Positions 44,752 to 53,189 of a stretch of DNA of 64,000 bases are shown in pieces; the stretch's first letter is position 1; every line of letters starts with the position of its first letter. The notes under the pieces are model-generated. The model ran no database searches, was not told the origin of the DNA, and worked only from the letters and a program-made list of their open reading frames with translations. Origin of the DNA: Undibacterium sp049340185 (GTDB lineage Bacteria > Pseudomonadota > Gammaproteobacteria > Burkholderiales > Burkholderiaceae_D); contig NZ_JBMPPC010000001.1 of the NCBI RefSeq assembly GCF_049340185.1, positions 248,001 through 312,000 on the forward strand, given 5' to 3'. A program made the position numbers and the translations under genes.

Positions 44752-45390
44752 TCAGACAGATTGAAGCAGATGATGAGCAATTGCGTATTGCACCAGATCA
44801 GACATATTGGTCATGCCCATTTTTTGCAGAATACGTGTCTTATGCGTGCTGACCGTTTTTACGCTGAGGTGTAGCAGGTCGCCAATTTCAGTAATAGAAC
44901 GTCCCTTTACCAAGTGGTTAAATACTTCAAATTCACGATCAGATAACTGCGTGTGCGGCAAGCCGTTGTCGGCGGGCATGGCGGACATCGCGAGTTGTTC
45001 GGCAACTTCCATGCTGATATATGGACGTCCTGAAGCGACTTTACGTAAAGCGGTTACCAGCTGTGTGCCAGCACTCTCTTTGGTCAGATAACCTCGTGCG
45101 CCAGCGCGGATTGCCCGCACCGCATATTGTTCTTCTTCATGCATGGTCAGGATCAGGATCGGCAATTTAGGCATCTCATCCTTGATCTGGCGAATCAGAT
45201 CAACACCGCTGCGTCCTGGCATGGATAAGTCCATCAGCAACACATCAAAATTACCTCGCCGTGCTTTTTCCAGTGTATCGAATCCATCTACTGCTTCGGC
45301 CACAACCTGTATGTCGTCAATGCCGTCCAGAATGCGCTTTAAGCCTTCGCGCATGATGGTGTGGTCGTCTGCAATCAGTATGCGAATCAT
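44752..45390 (-). CDS. NarL/FixJ-type response regulator
   Basis: 212 aa. Receiver domain with DD at 8-9, D54 (LLMDLSMPG) and K in YLTKES; LuxR-type helix-turn-helix at about 148-205 (LSDREFEVFNHLVKGRSITEIGD, SVKTVSTHKTRILQKMG). The likely partner is the HisKA_3 kinase at 40060-42015. It reads toward the REC/FNR operon. Confidence 0.93.
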   Translation of the reverse strand: MIRILIADDHTIMREGLKRILDGIDDIQVVAEAVDGFDTLEKARRGNFDVLLMDLSMPGRSGVDLIRQIKDEMPKLPILILTMHEEEQYAVRAIRAGARGYLTKESAGTQLVTALRKVASGRPYISMEVAEQLAMSAMPADNGLPHTQLSDREFEVFNHLVKGRSITEIGDLLHLSVKTVSTHKTRILQKMGMTNMSDLVQYAIAHHLLQSV

Positions 45391-45420
45391 CGATAGAGTA
45401 GGGTAAGAAGGGCAAAATAA

Positions 45421-45474
45421 AATACGCTTTACCTCACCGCAGTCATTAAAGATTGCTATGAGGTAAAGCGTATT
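45421..45474 (-). terminator. Long perfect inverted repeat, probable terminator of the Usp gene
   Basis: AATACGCTTTACCTCA (45421-45436) has its exact reverse complement at 45459-45474, 22 bases apart. On the minus strand it is followed by TTATTTTG. It lies 100 bases after the Usp stop and 30 before the NarL-type start, so it could also be an operator. Confidence 0.6.
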
Positions 45475-45574
45475 GTACTTTACATCCGGGGACTTCTAGA
45501 AGTTCGCTAGCCTGCTGCGTCAGCTTGTTCTCAATTTTTCAGCATTGTGATCTGAGTATGTCGAACCGTCATTT

Positions 45575-46030
45575 TTAGCTATGTTTGATACGGTGCACCA
45601 ATACCGGAATCTGACAAATAGATAGAACTTTAGTCGTAACACTACCAAGCAAAAAATTGCCAAGGCCACTGCGGCCATGTGAACCCATAAAAATCAGGTC
45701 ACAGCCGTATTGTCCGGCAATATGAACGATTTCTTTGGCGGTTGAATCACTGAATTTCGTCTCGCTCTGGGTGGCAATATTCATCATGTTTGCAGATTCT
45801 TTGATCGGCTGGAAATAGTTATCACCGAGCGCTCGCATTGCTGCTTGATATTCCTCTTCGGTCTGGGTGGCTGGCGGAATGAATTCGCCGTACACCGGGT
45901 ATTGAAAGGTTGGCGCAATAAATGCAATAACGATGCTTGCTTTCAATTGTTGAGCGAGCTTTAGACCTGCATTGGCGCTACTTAGTGAGAGCGCTGAGCC
46001 ATCAACGGGTAAAAGAATCTTGTTGTACAT
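45575..46030 (-). CDS. Single-domain universal stress protein
   Basis: 151 aa UspA-type protein. Start YNKILLPVDGSALS; the C-terminal nucleotide-binding signature FMGSHGRSGLGNFLLGSVTTKVL is intact, so ATP binding is expected. Its upstream region contains only one half of an FNR-type site. Confidence 0.92.
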   Translation of the reverse strand: MYNKILLPVDGSALSLSSANAGLKLAQQLKASIVIAFIAPTFQYPVYGEFIPPATQTEEEYQAAMRALGDNYFQPIKESANMMNIATQSETKFSDSTAKEIVHIAGQYGCDLIFMGSHGRSGLGNFLLGSVTTKVLSICQIPVLVHRIKHS

Positions 46031-46291
46031 GATATGCCTTCCCTTGTATTAACTATCCAGTATCAAGTGAGCGGACGATATCTATAGCCTAGATGCTTCA
46101 GCGAGCGAGACTTTGCGTCAGCACAAAGTCTGTATCAAAATAGTAGTTTGTTTTTTGAGAATTACAAATAGAGTCAGATTAATGCATTCAATCGCAGCGG
46201 ATAATACATATGGGTAACTTATCTGCTGTAAGACTCGATTGGATGGGCGGACATGAGCAGACAATGGCGCACATAGTGTGTTGTAGTCTGC

Positions 46292-47680
46292 CTAACAAGC
46301 GGCGTGATTGACGGTCACTACATGCACGGCCAGACCGCCCAAAGAGGTTTCTTTATACTTGGTCTGCATATCCGCACCGGTCTGACGCATGGTTTCTATC
46401 ACCTGGTCCAGACTGACGTGATGCGTGCCGTCGCTCCTCAGCGCAAGAGAAGCTGCGGTAATCGCTTTGACGGCGCCCATGCCATTACGTTCTATGCAGG
46501 GAATTTGTACCAGCCCGCCGATAGGGTCGCAGGTCATTCCAAGGTGATGTTCGATACCAATTTCGGCGGCGGATTCGATTTGTTCGTTGGTGCCGCCGAG
46601 TGCAGCAGTCAATCCTGCCGCTGCCATGGCGCAAGCGACACCGACTTCCCCCTGGCAGCCGATCTCTGCGCCGGAGATAGACGCATTTTTCTTGCATAGC
46701 ATGCCGATCGCCGAGGCGACTAACAAAAATTGCCGTATGCCTTGCTCGGGATTACTTGGTTTGCAGTCTTCTGCGTAGTAGCGTAAAACCGCAGGAATGA
46801 TGCCCGCAGCCCCATTGGTCGGCGCAGTGACTACGCGACCGCCAGCGGCGTTTTCTTCATTAACGGCCATCGCATAGAGGCTCACCTTGTGCATGCCGTC
46901 ATGCGGCAATACATCCGCGCTTTCATTTGCACTGCGCCATAATTTTGCCGCCCGTCGTTTGACATGCAGACCACCGGGTAACTCACCGGAAATTTGCAGG
47001 CCCCGCGAAATACAGCCCTTCATGACGGACCAGATCTTATCGACACCGGCATCCAGTTCAGCATCGCTGCAACGCGTGATTTCATTGGCCCGTAGCATCG
47101 CAGCGATAGAAAGTCCGCTGCGCTGACCGTGTGCCAGCAATTCGGCCATCGTCCCAAAATGAAAGGGCAGTGAGGAGCTTGCAGCGCTGTTGGCAGTGCC
47201 TTGGGCAGATTGCTGTAACTCTGCTTCAGTCGAAATGAAACCGCCGCCAGTAGAGTAAAACACTTGCTCGCATACCGTGCCGTCATTGCGCGTCAGCATA
47301 AAACGCATACCGTTCGGGTGACCTGGCAAGACCTCCTGCTTGTGCCATAGCAGATCGTCCATCATGTCGAATTTGACTGGATATTCTCCCAGCAGATTCA
47401 TGCTGCCGCCGTCAGCCAGGGCCGTGAGTTTGTCTTCTACTGTGTCGGGAATTACATCTTGCGGCGTCTCGCCCATGAGCCCCAGCAACACGGCTTTATC
47501 CGTTGCATGACCATGACCAGTCAAGGCCAGAGAGCCGTATAACGCAACCTGGACTTTGCTAACTTTAAATAATTCAGGACATTCGAGTAAAAAACGTCGC
47601 GCCGCCAGCATAGGGCCGACGGTATGGGAGCTGGATGGACCTACACCTATTTTAAATAAATCAAATACCCGCATGTCCAT
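46292..47680 (-). CDS. sdaA: L-serine dehydratase, single-chain iron-sulfur type
   Basis: 462 aa from ATG 47680, chosen because AAAGGA lies 6-11 bases upstream; an upstream in-frame extension to 47731 does not look like the family. It deaminates serine to pyruvate with a [4Fe-4S] cluster. Motifs: FDLFKIGVGPSSSHTVGPM, TNGAAGIIPAVLRYY, cysteines in KKNASISGAEIGCQGEVGVA and MTCDPIGGLVQIPCIERN. It lies downstream of tdh and kbl and could use serine made from glycine. Confidence 0.95.
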   Translation of the reverse strand: MDMRVFDLFKIGVGPSSSHTVGPMLAARRFLLECPELFKVSKVQVALYGSLALTGHGHATDKAVLLGLMGETPQDVIPDTVEDKLTALADGGSMNLLGEYPVKFDMMDDLLWHKQEVLPGHPNGMRFMLTRNDGTVCEQVFYSTGGGFISTEAELQQSAQGTANSAASSSLPFHFGTMAELLAHGQRSGLSIAAMLRANEITRCSDAELDAGVDKIWSVMKGCISRGLQISGELPGGLHVKRRAAKLWRSANESADVLPHDGMHKVSLYAMAVNEENAAGGRVVTAPTNGAAGIIPAVLRYYAEDCKPSNPEQGIRQFLLVASAIGMLCKKNASISGAEIGCQGEVGVACAMAAAGLTAALGGTNEQIESAAEIGIEHHLGMTCDPIGGLVQIPCIERNGMGAVKAITAASLALRSDGTHHVSLDQVIETMRQTGADMQTKYKETSLGGLAVHVVTVNHAAC

Positions 47681-47722
47681 ACATCGTCCTTTGTCTCGTG
47701 TGCCCCGATCAGGTCCGATTCT

Positions 47723-47752
47723 GCACCGCAATGATCACTATCATTGCGGTGC
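47723..47752. repeat. Perfect 13-bp inverted repeat before sdaA
   Basis: GCACCGCAATGAT, loop CACT, then its exact reverse complement. It lies 43 bases before the sdaA ATG and after the dehydrogenase stop. There is no T-run on either side, so it may be an operator or an mRNA hairpin. Confidence 0.6.
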
Positions 47753-47784
47753 CAGAATGTCGCATTGATCCGGATTTTTTTGTT

Positions 47785-48750
47785 TTATGCAGCAAGCGCT
47801 CCGTTACTTACTTTGACGTTCTTTAACATGTCGCTTACCAATTGTTGCAGACCGATTTGCGCTTGCCATCCCCAGTCTTTGCTGGCGGTGCTGTCATCCA
47901 GGCTCTGTGGCCAGGTTGCAGCAATCGCTTGGCGGCTGTCCGGGGCGTAGTGTATGTCAAAGCCTGGCAAATTTTGTTTGATTGCGAGGGCTAATTCCCG
48001 TGGATTAAAGCTTAAACCAGCAACATTGTAGGAAGAACGTATAGAAAGTTTGCCTGCGGGGGCATCCATCAGGGAAATCGTGGCACGGATCGCATCGGGC
48101 ATGTAGATCATCGGCAGCGTTGTCTCTGCTTCGAGGAAGCACTCATAGCGCTCACCACGCAGGGCAGAATGGAAGATCGCAATCGCATAATCAGTCGTGC
48201 CGCCGCCAGGAGGCGATTTGTAGCTAATGATGCCAGGGTAGCGAATGCTGCGGACATCAACACCATACTTCTGGAAATAGTACTCGCATAGACGTTCACC
48301 CGCCAGTTTGCTGATGCCGTAAATCGTGCTTGGATCCATGACCGTATATTGCGGTGTATTGACGGCTGGTGTGTTCGGGCCGAATGCGGCAATCGACGAT
48401 GGCCAGAAGACTTTCAGAGGCTTGCCCGCTTCGCCACGGATACGGGCCAGTTCAAGAATGTTTAGCAAACCATCCATGTTCAGGGTCCATGCTTTTAGAG
48501 GTGCCTGTTCTCCAGTCGCAGATAACAATGCAGCCAGTTGATAGACCTGGCTTATCTGATATTGCTCGACGACCTCGGCAAGGCGGACTGGATTCAGCAC
48601 GTCGATAACCTGATAGATCTTGGCGCCGTACAAGCTGTTTGGGCTGATATCGGCGGCAACGACATTGTCTGCGCCATGCTGTGCTGCTAAGGCGTCAACC
48701 AGTTCGCTGCCGATCTGGCCGTTGGCACCAATGACTAATATTTTTTCCAT
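47785..48750 (-). CDS. SDR-type L-threonine 3-dehydrogenase (NAD-dependent epimerase/dehydratase fold)
   Basis: 321 aa extended short-chain dehydrogenase. NAD site VIGANGQIGSELVDAL at the N-terminus; catalytic YGISKLAGE (YxxxK); PSTIYG and PGIISYKSPPGGGTTDYA are typical of SDR-type threonine dehydrogenases rather than sugar epimerases. It oxidises threonine to 2-amino-3-oxobutyrate. The gene next to it is kbl, which uses this product, a strong functional link. It differs from the zinc-dependent Tdh of E. coli. Confidence 0.9.
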   Translation of the reverse strand: MEKILVIGANGQIGSELVDALAAQHGADNVVAADISPNSLYGAKIYQVIDVLNPVRLAEVVEQYQISQVYQLAALLSATGEQAPLKAWTLNMDGLLNILELARIRGEAGKPLKVFWPSSIAAFGPNTPAVNTPQYTVMDPSTIYGISKLAGERLCEYYFQKYGVDVRSIRYPGIISYKSPPGGGTTDYAIAIFHSALRGERYECFLEAETTLPMIYMPDAIRATISLMDAPAGKLSIRSSYNVAGLSFNPRELALAIKQNLPGFDIHYAPDSRQAIAATWPQSLDDSTASKDWGWQAQIGLQQLVSDMLKNVKVSNGALAA

Positions 48751-48783
48751 GTGATTTCCTGAGTACGTATGATTGAATTGGAT

Positions 48784-50022
48784 TTACTTGATCAAGCCCA
48801 GTTCGCGACCTGCTTGGGCGAAGGCGGCGAGAGCGGTGTTCAGTTGTTCGGTGGTGTGTGCCGCAGACAATTGCACGCGCACGCGGGCTTGCCCCATTGG
48901 TACCACCGGATAAAAGAAGCCGGTTACCAAAATACCTAGCTCATATAACCGGGCCGCAAATTGTTGGGCGATAGGGGCATCGAACAGCATCACAGGCACC
49001 ACCGGATGTGTGCCAGGCTTGATCGTAAATCCGAGTGCAGCGATTTCTTTACGAAAATGTGCTGTATTGGCATGCAAGCGGTCACGCAATTCGGTTGACG
49101 AGGACAAGCGCTCCAACACGGCGAGTGATGCGCCGGCGATCGAGGGTGCCAGTGTGTTGGAAAATAAGTAGGGGCGGGATTTTTGACGCAGGGTATCGAT
49201 TACTTCTTTGCGCGCCGAAGTGAAGCCACCCATTGCGCCGCCCAGTGCTTTACCCAGTGTGCCTGTGATGATGTCGATACGGCCTAAGACATTGTGGTGT
49301 TCATGGGTGCCGCGACCAGTTGCGCCCATGAAGCCCGATGCATGACATTCATCAATCATTACCAGCGCATCGTATTTGTCTGCCAGATCGCAAATTTTAT
49401 CAAGCTGGGCAATCGTGCCATCCATTGAAAATACCCCATCGGTCACGATCACACGATGGCGCTTGCCAGCAGCTGCCTGTAATTGGACTTCCAGATCCGC
49501 CATATCGTTATGTACATAGCGGAAACGTGCTGCTTTACACAAACGGATACCATCAATGATCGAGGCGTGGTTCAGTGCATCGGAAATAATCGCATCATTT
49601 TCATCGAACAAAGGTTCAAATACGCCACCGTTTGCATCAAATGCAGCTGCATACAAAATAGTATCTTCTGTTCCCAAGAAGCTGGAGATTGCGCTTTCCA
49701 GCTGTTTATGTACTGTTTGCGTGCCGCAGATAAAGCGTACCGAGGACAGACCATAACCATATTGCTCTGTCGCCTTGATCGAGGCTTGTACCATCGCCTC
49801 ATCGCCCGATAAGCCAAGATAGTTGTTGGCGCATAGATTAATCAGTTGGCGACCATCGTCACAGGTCACTTCTGCACCTTGGCGGGAGGCAATCACACGC
49901 TCAGGTTTGTACAGTCCTTGCTGGCGCAGCGTGTCCAGATTCTGGCTCAGACCGTTAAAAAAATTTTGTTTTGACTGGGTAGTATCTGCGGTCGGTGTTG
50001 TTGCTGTGCTTGTTGTGCTCAT
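48784..50022 (-). CDS. kbl: Glycine C-acetyltransferase (2-amino-3-ketobutyrate CoA ligase)
   Basis: 412 aa from ATG 50022, set by GGAGG 6 bases upstream; an earlier in-frame ATG to 50052 is less likely. PLP enzyme of the alpha-oxoamine synthase family: NNYLGLSG, DALNHASIIDG, TDGVFSMDG, DECHASGFMG and the PLP lysine in TGTLGKALGGAMGG. It splits 2-amino-3-oxobutyrate with CoA to glycine and acetyl-CoA. A Thr/Ala-rich N-terminal extension of about 20 residues is present. 33 bases before the dehydrogenase gene. Confidence 0.96.
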   Translation of the reverse strand: MSTTSTATTPTADTTQSKQNFFNGLSQNLDTLRQQGLYKPERVIASRQGAEVTCDDGRQLINLCANNYLGLSGDEAMVQASIKATEQYGYGLSSVRFICGTQTVHKQLESAISSFLGTEDTILYAAAFDANGGVFEPLFDENDAIISDALNHASIIDGIRLCKAARFRYVHNDMADLEVQLQAAAGKRHRVIVTDGVFSMDGTIAQLDKICDLADKYDALVMIDECHASGFMGATGRGTHEHHNVLGRIDIITGTLGKALGGAMGGFTSARKEVIDTLRQKSRPYLFSNTLAPSIAGASLAVLERLSSSTELRDRLHANTAHFRKEIAALGFTIKPGTHPVVPVMLFDAPIAQQFAARLYELGILVTGFFYPVVPMGQARVRVQLSAAHTTEQLNTALAAFAQAGRELGLIK

Positions 50023-50169
50023 GGTCGCCTCCGGTATGACTGAATAAAACATCCCAGTAGCGTTGCACTCTGGTAAGATGTTTTTAATCTGTTGAAATAT
50101 TCGATATGTAGAACTAAAGTTCGATATAGTGGATATTATCTGTGCTTATAAAACTATGCAAGTGGAAAT
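50023..50169. promoter_or_regulatory. Divergent promoter region kbl / XRE-cupin regulator
   Basis: 147 bases. Two direct copies of TTCGATAT (50100-50107 and 50120-50127), exactly 20 bases apart, lie between the two start codons and are good candidates for the regulator's binding site. Confidence 0.55.
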
Positions 50170-50742
50170 ATGAAAAAAAACTTGGCTAATACCCCGCCCG
50201 AAGTTGGTGCAACTCTGCAAAGAATGCGTCTGGATCGTAATCTGACGCTGGAAGATTTATCCCGTACCGCGGGAGTCTCAAAATCCATGCTGTCACAAAT
50301 CGAGAGGGAAAAGGCCAATCCGACCATCGCCGTCGCATGGCGTCTGGCCAATGCCTTGGGTGTTGGTATTGCCGAGTTGCTATCGGCAGAGACACCGAAA
50401 GTTGATGTGATCCGCATGCTGGAGCCGCATGAGACGCCGACTCTGCCGGGAGAGCATGCTGGTTATGTACTAAAAATCCTCGGCCCTATGGAGCTGGCGG
50501 GTAAATATGAGTGGTATGAGCTCAGTCTGGCGCCGGGTGGCGCGCTAGTGTCAAACTCGCATGATCCGGGTGCTACCGAGCATTTAACCCTGTTGAATGG
50601 TAGCGTCGAGGTCGAAGTCGATGGTGTGAAGAAAAAACTCAAAGTCGGCGGCACGGCGCGTTATGAGGCAGATAAAAGTCACGCGATACGCAATATAGGC
50701 AAGACCGAGGCAAAAGCTCTGATGGTGGTTATTCATCGCTAA
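50170..50742 (+). CDS. XRE-family regulator with cupin domain
   Basis: 190 aa. The N-terminal helix-turn-helix (about 10-65: LQRMRLDRNLTLEDLSRTAGVSKSMLSQIE) is followed by a cupin sensing domain (about 110-185, LTLLNGSVEVEVDG). This type often controls catabolic genes of amino acids. It is divergent from kbl-tdh, which makes it the likely regulator of threonine degradation; the effector is not known. Confidence 0.92.
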   Translation: MKKNLANTPPEVGATLQRMRLDRNLTLEDLSRTAGVSKSMLSQIEREKANPTIAVAWRLANALGVGIAELLSAETPKVDVIRMLEPHETPTLPGEHAGYVLKILGPMELAGKYEWYELSLAPGGALVSNSHDPGATEHLTLLNGSVEVEVDGVKKKLKVGGTARYEADKSHAIRNIGKTEAKALMVVIHR

Positions 50743-51234
50743 TGCGGGCTGATTGATGAACTGCTATTGTAGATTCTGGTGCCGGATAAAAAATGGCATC
50801 CAGTGGTCATTAATCGCCTCAGGCTTAATCTTGGATTGCGAATATTATTCTTATGTAATGTTTCTGATGTAAAGTCTGTCTGCACCGATTTTGTACCGAT
50901 AATAATATACTCCCCTTATTTTTTAATAAAATACCCTTTGATCGTCCTTTTTATGGGCGTCTTATAAAAGTACTCCCTCCCTGTATATCTTGTTTGCCTT
51001 GTGGGCGTGATTGCCAGACTGATCTGCGTAGCGTTATCATGCACCTGCAAAGAATCATGATTAACCTTGTGTGTAGTAAGGAAATGTTGCAAAACAATCT
51101 TGCTACAATTTAATGAATTGTCAAAAAGAATTTTTCATAAGACAATTCAGCAGCATTTGATTAAATGCTCACGCTATTTGTTTGTCTATTTCCCCTTAAT
51201 TATTCAAGCTTGATCAAGCTAAGGATGGAGTTAT
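50743..51234. promoter_or_regulatory. Palindrome-rich intergenic region before the OFA transporter
   Basis: 492 bases with no convincing gene. Near the transporter start are several inverted repeats: ACAATT-N5-AATTGT (51105-51121), GAATTGTC-N18-GACAATTC (51115-51148), AGCATTT-GATT-AAATGCT (51152-51169) and the 14-bp palindrome AGCTTGATCAAGCT (51207-51220) directly before the ribosome-binding site. This suggests a tightly regulated promoter. Confidence 0.55.
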
Positions 51235-52878
51235 ATGTCTCAATCTCAATATTCCTTACTGGCAAAGGAACGCACCATTGCTGGTGAAGGTTTCAACCGC
51301 TGGCTAGTGCCACCTGCCGCACTGGCAATCCATTTGTGTATCGGTATGGCGTACGGCTTTTCGGTGTTCTGGTTGCCGTTATCTAAAGCGATCGGTATTG
51401 ATAAGCCGCTGGCTTGTGCTGCTGACATGGGCTTAATCGCCGAATTGTTTGCTAGCAACTGCGACTGGAAAATCTCCACGTTGAGCTTGATGTACACCTT
51501 GTTCTTCATCTTCCTCGGTTCATCTGCAGCTTTATTCGGTGGCTGGCTGGAACATGCAGGTCCGCGCAAAGCTGGTGTCGTCTCGGCGATCTGCTGGTGC
51601 AGCGGTCTGGTGATCTCTGCGCTCGGTGTGTACTCGCATCAAGCTTGGTTGTTATGGCTCGGCGGCGGTGTAATCGGCGGTATCGGTCTGGGTCTGGGTT
51701 ATATCTCGCCCGTGTCCACCTTGATTAAATGGTTCCCCGATCGTCGCGGCATGGCGACAGGCATGGCGATCATGGGTTTCGGCGGCGGCGCGATGATCGG
51801 CTCGCCTATGGCAGATTGGCTGATGCGTCATTTCGCTACACCGACCTCAGTCGGCGTATGGGAAACTTTCCTAGTGATGGCGGCAATCTACTTCGTCTTC
51901 ATGATGGCAGGTGCCTTCGGCTATCGCGTACCGGCTTCCGGCTGGAAACCAGCGGGTTGGACACCACCTGTTGCGGCGAATAACGCCATGATCACAAGCA
52001 AGCATGTGCATTTGTCCAAAGCCTGGAAGACTAAGCAATTCTGGCTAATCTGGGGCGTGTTGTGCCTCAACGTGTCAGCCGGTATCGGTATTTTGGGAAT
52101 GGCGTCACCTTTGCTGCAAGAAGTCTTTGGCGGTAAATTGATCGGTCTCGATATTGGTTTCAATGACTTGAGCGGCGATCAAAAGAAACAGATCGCAACT
52201 ATTGCCGCGGCGTTTACCGGTTTGTTGTCCTTGTTTAATATCGGTGGCCGTTTCTTCTGGGCATCGATCTCTGATTACATCGGTCGCAAAGGAACTTATT
52301 TTGTTTTCCTGATGTTGGGATTTATTTTATACGTCTCCATTCCTACCGTGGCACATGCGGGCAGTCTGGCATTGTTCGTCCTGTTTTTCTGCATTATTTT
52401 GTCGATGTATGGTGGTGGTTTTGCGACCGTGCCTGCGTATCTCGCTGATATGTTCGGCTCACAAATGGTGGGCGCGATCCATGGTCGTCTGCTGACTGCC
52501 TGGTCAACTGCGGGTGTGCTCGGTCCGATACTGGTGACGTATATCCGTGAATACCAGCTGGCACATGGCGTACCAAAGGCTCAGGCCTATGACGTTACGA
52601 TGTATATTCTGGCAGGTATGTTAGTCCTCGGATTTATCTGTAATTTGCTGGTGCGGCCAGTGAAGGACAGCGTCTTTATGACCGATGAAGAGTTAGCCGC
52701 TGAGCGCAAGCTGGCACATGATCGCAGCGTTGCAGCAACCACTGATAGTAGCGGTGTAGTCGTTGCTGCTACGGCTAGCAGCCCGGTTACGGTGGTATTT
52801 GCCTGGGCGGCGGTAGGCATTCCACTTTCAATTGGTATCTGGATTACCTTGCAAAAAGCGATCGTCTTGTTCAAATAA
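51235..52878 (+). CDS. OFA-family MFS transporter (oxalate/formate antiporter type)
   Basis: 547 aa, about 12 membrane helices plus one extra at the C-terminus (about 515-540). GMAYGFSVFWLPLSKAIG at the start, the MFS loop GWLEHAGPRKAG and WFPDRRGMATGMAIMGFGGGAMIGSP are typical of the OFA family, which includes OxlT. A longer loop with AADMGLIAELFASNCDW lies between helices 1 and 2. The substrate cannot be read from sequence; the adjacent formate dehydrogenase-like gene and fdhD suggest formate, oxalate or a related acid. GGATGGAG precedes the ATG. Confidence 0.9.
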   Translation: MSQSQYSLLAKERTIAGEGFNRWLVPPAALAIHLCIGMAYGFSVFWLPLSKAIGIDKPLACAADMGLIAELFASNCDWKISTLSLMYTLFFIFLGSSAALFGGWLEHAGPRKAGVVSAICWCSGLVISALGVYSHQAWLLWLGGGVIGGIGLGLGYISPVSTLIKWFPDRRGMATGMAIMGFGGGAMIGSPMADWLMRHFATPTSVGVWETFLVMAAIYFVFMMAGAFGYRVPASGWKPAGWTPPVAANNAMITSKHVHLSKAWKTKQFWLIWGVLCLNVSAGIGILGMASPLLQEVFGGKLIGLDIGFNDLSGDQKKQIATIAAAFTGLLSLFNIGGRFFWASISDYIGRKGTYFVFLMLGFILYVSIPTVAHAGSLALFVLFFCIILSMYGGGFATVPAYLADMFGSQMVGAIHGRLLTAWSTAGVLGPILVTYIREYQLAHGVPKAQAYDVTMYILAGMLVLGFICNLLVRPVKDSVFMTDEELAAERKLAHDRSVAATTDSSGVVVAATASSPVTVVFAWAAVGIPLSIGIWITLQKAIVLFK

Positions 52879-52893
52879 GAACAGACTAAGCAG

Positions 52894-52925
52894 AAAAAAA
52901 GATCGCCTCTGTGCGATCTTTTTTT
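52894..52925 (+). terminator. Terminator after the OFA transporter
   Basis: AAAAAAAGATCGC, loop CTCTGT, GCGATCTTTTTTT. Strong and close to the stop; the oxidoreductase probably has its own promoter. Confidence 0.9.
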
Positions 52926-52940
52926 CTGAGGTAGACTTAA

Positions 52941-53010
52941 CCAGTGTTAATCAATATTAATCAGTGTTGCTTAGTACTAAGCAGTGCTGAACAGTAATAA
53001 GTAGCAGTAA
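52941..53010. repeat. Degenerate 10-bp periodic repeat
   Basis: Seven consecutive 10-base units resemble nCAGTGTTAA (for example CCAGTGTTAA, TCAATATTAA, TCAGTGTTGC, GCAGTGCTGA, ACAGTAATAA). Less regular copies continue to about 53045. It fills much of the region between the transporter terminator and the oxidoreductase. Confidence 0.6.
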
Positions 53011-53189
53011 TTAAAGTGGCCGTGATTAGTAATAAGTAGTTAATAGTCGATGAATCTTTCTTTCCCCCTGTTTGTTTCTTCACTTGGTCTCTTCGTGTAG
53101 ATGTTCGGTTCGTTCGCTTCGTTCAATTGATCAATACATAAAGTATGTAAGAAACTGACTGGTTTGCAGTGTTGATGCTTGAGGTTGTT
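53011..53189. promoter_or_regulatory. Upstream region of the molybdopterin oxidoreductase gene
   Basis: Follows the 10-bp repeat. It contains a TTCG-rich stretch (about 53104-53125) and a short ACATA-AAG-TATGT inverted repeat (about 53136-53148). No gene is supported here; the promoter of the downstream gene is expected. Confidence 0.4.

Noticed and set aside
46031..46100. TTGAT half-site before the single-domain Usp gene
   Set aside because: The second half does not match ATCAA; too weak to call an FNR-type operator.
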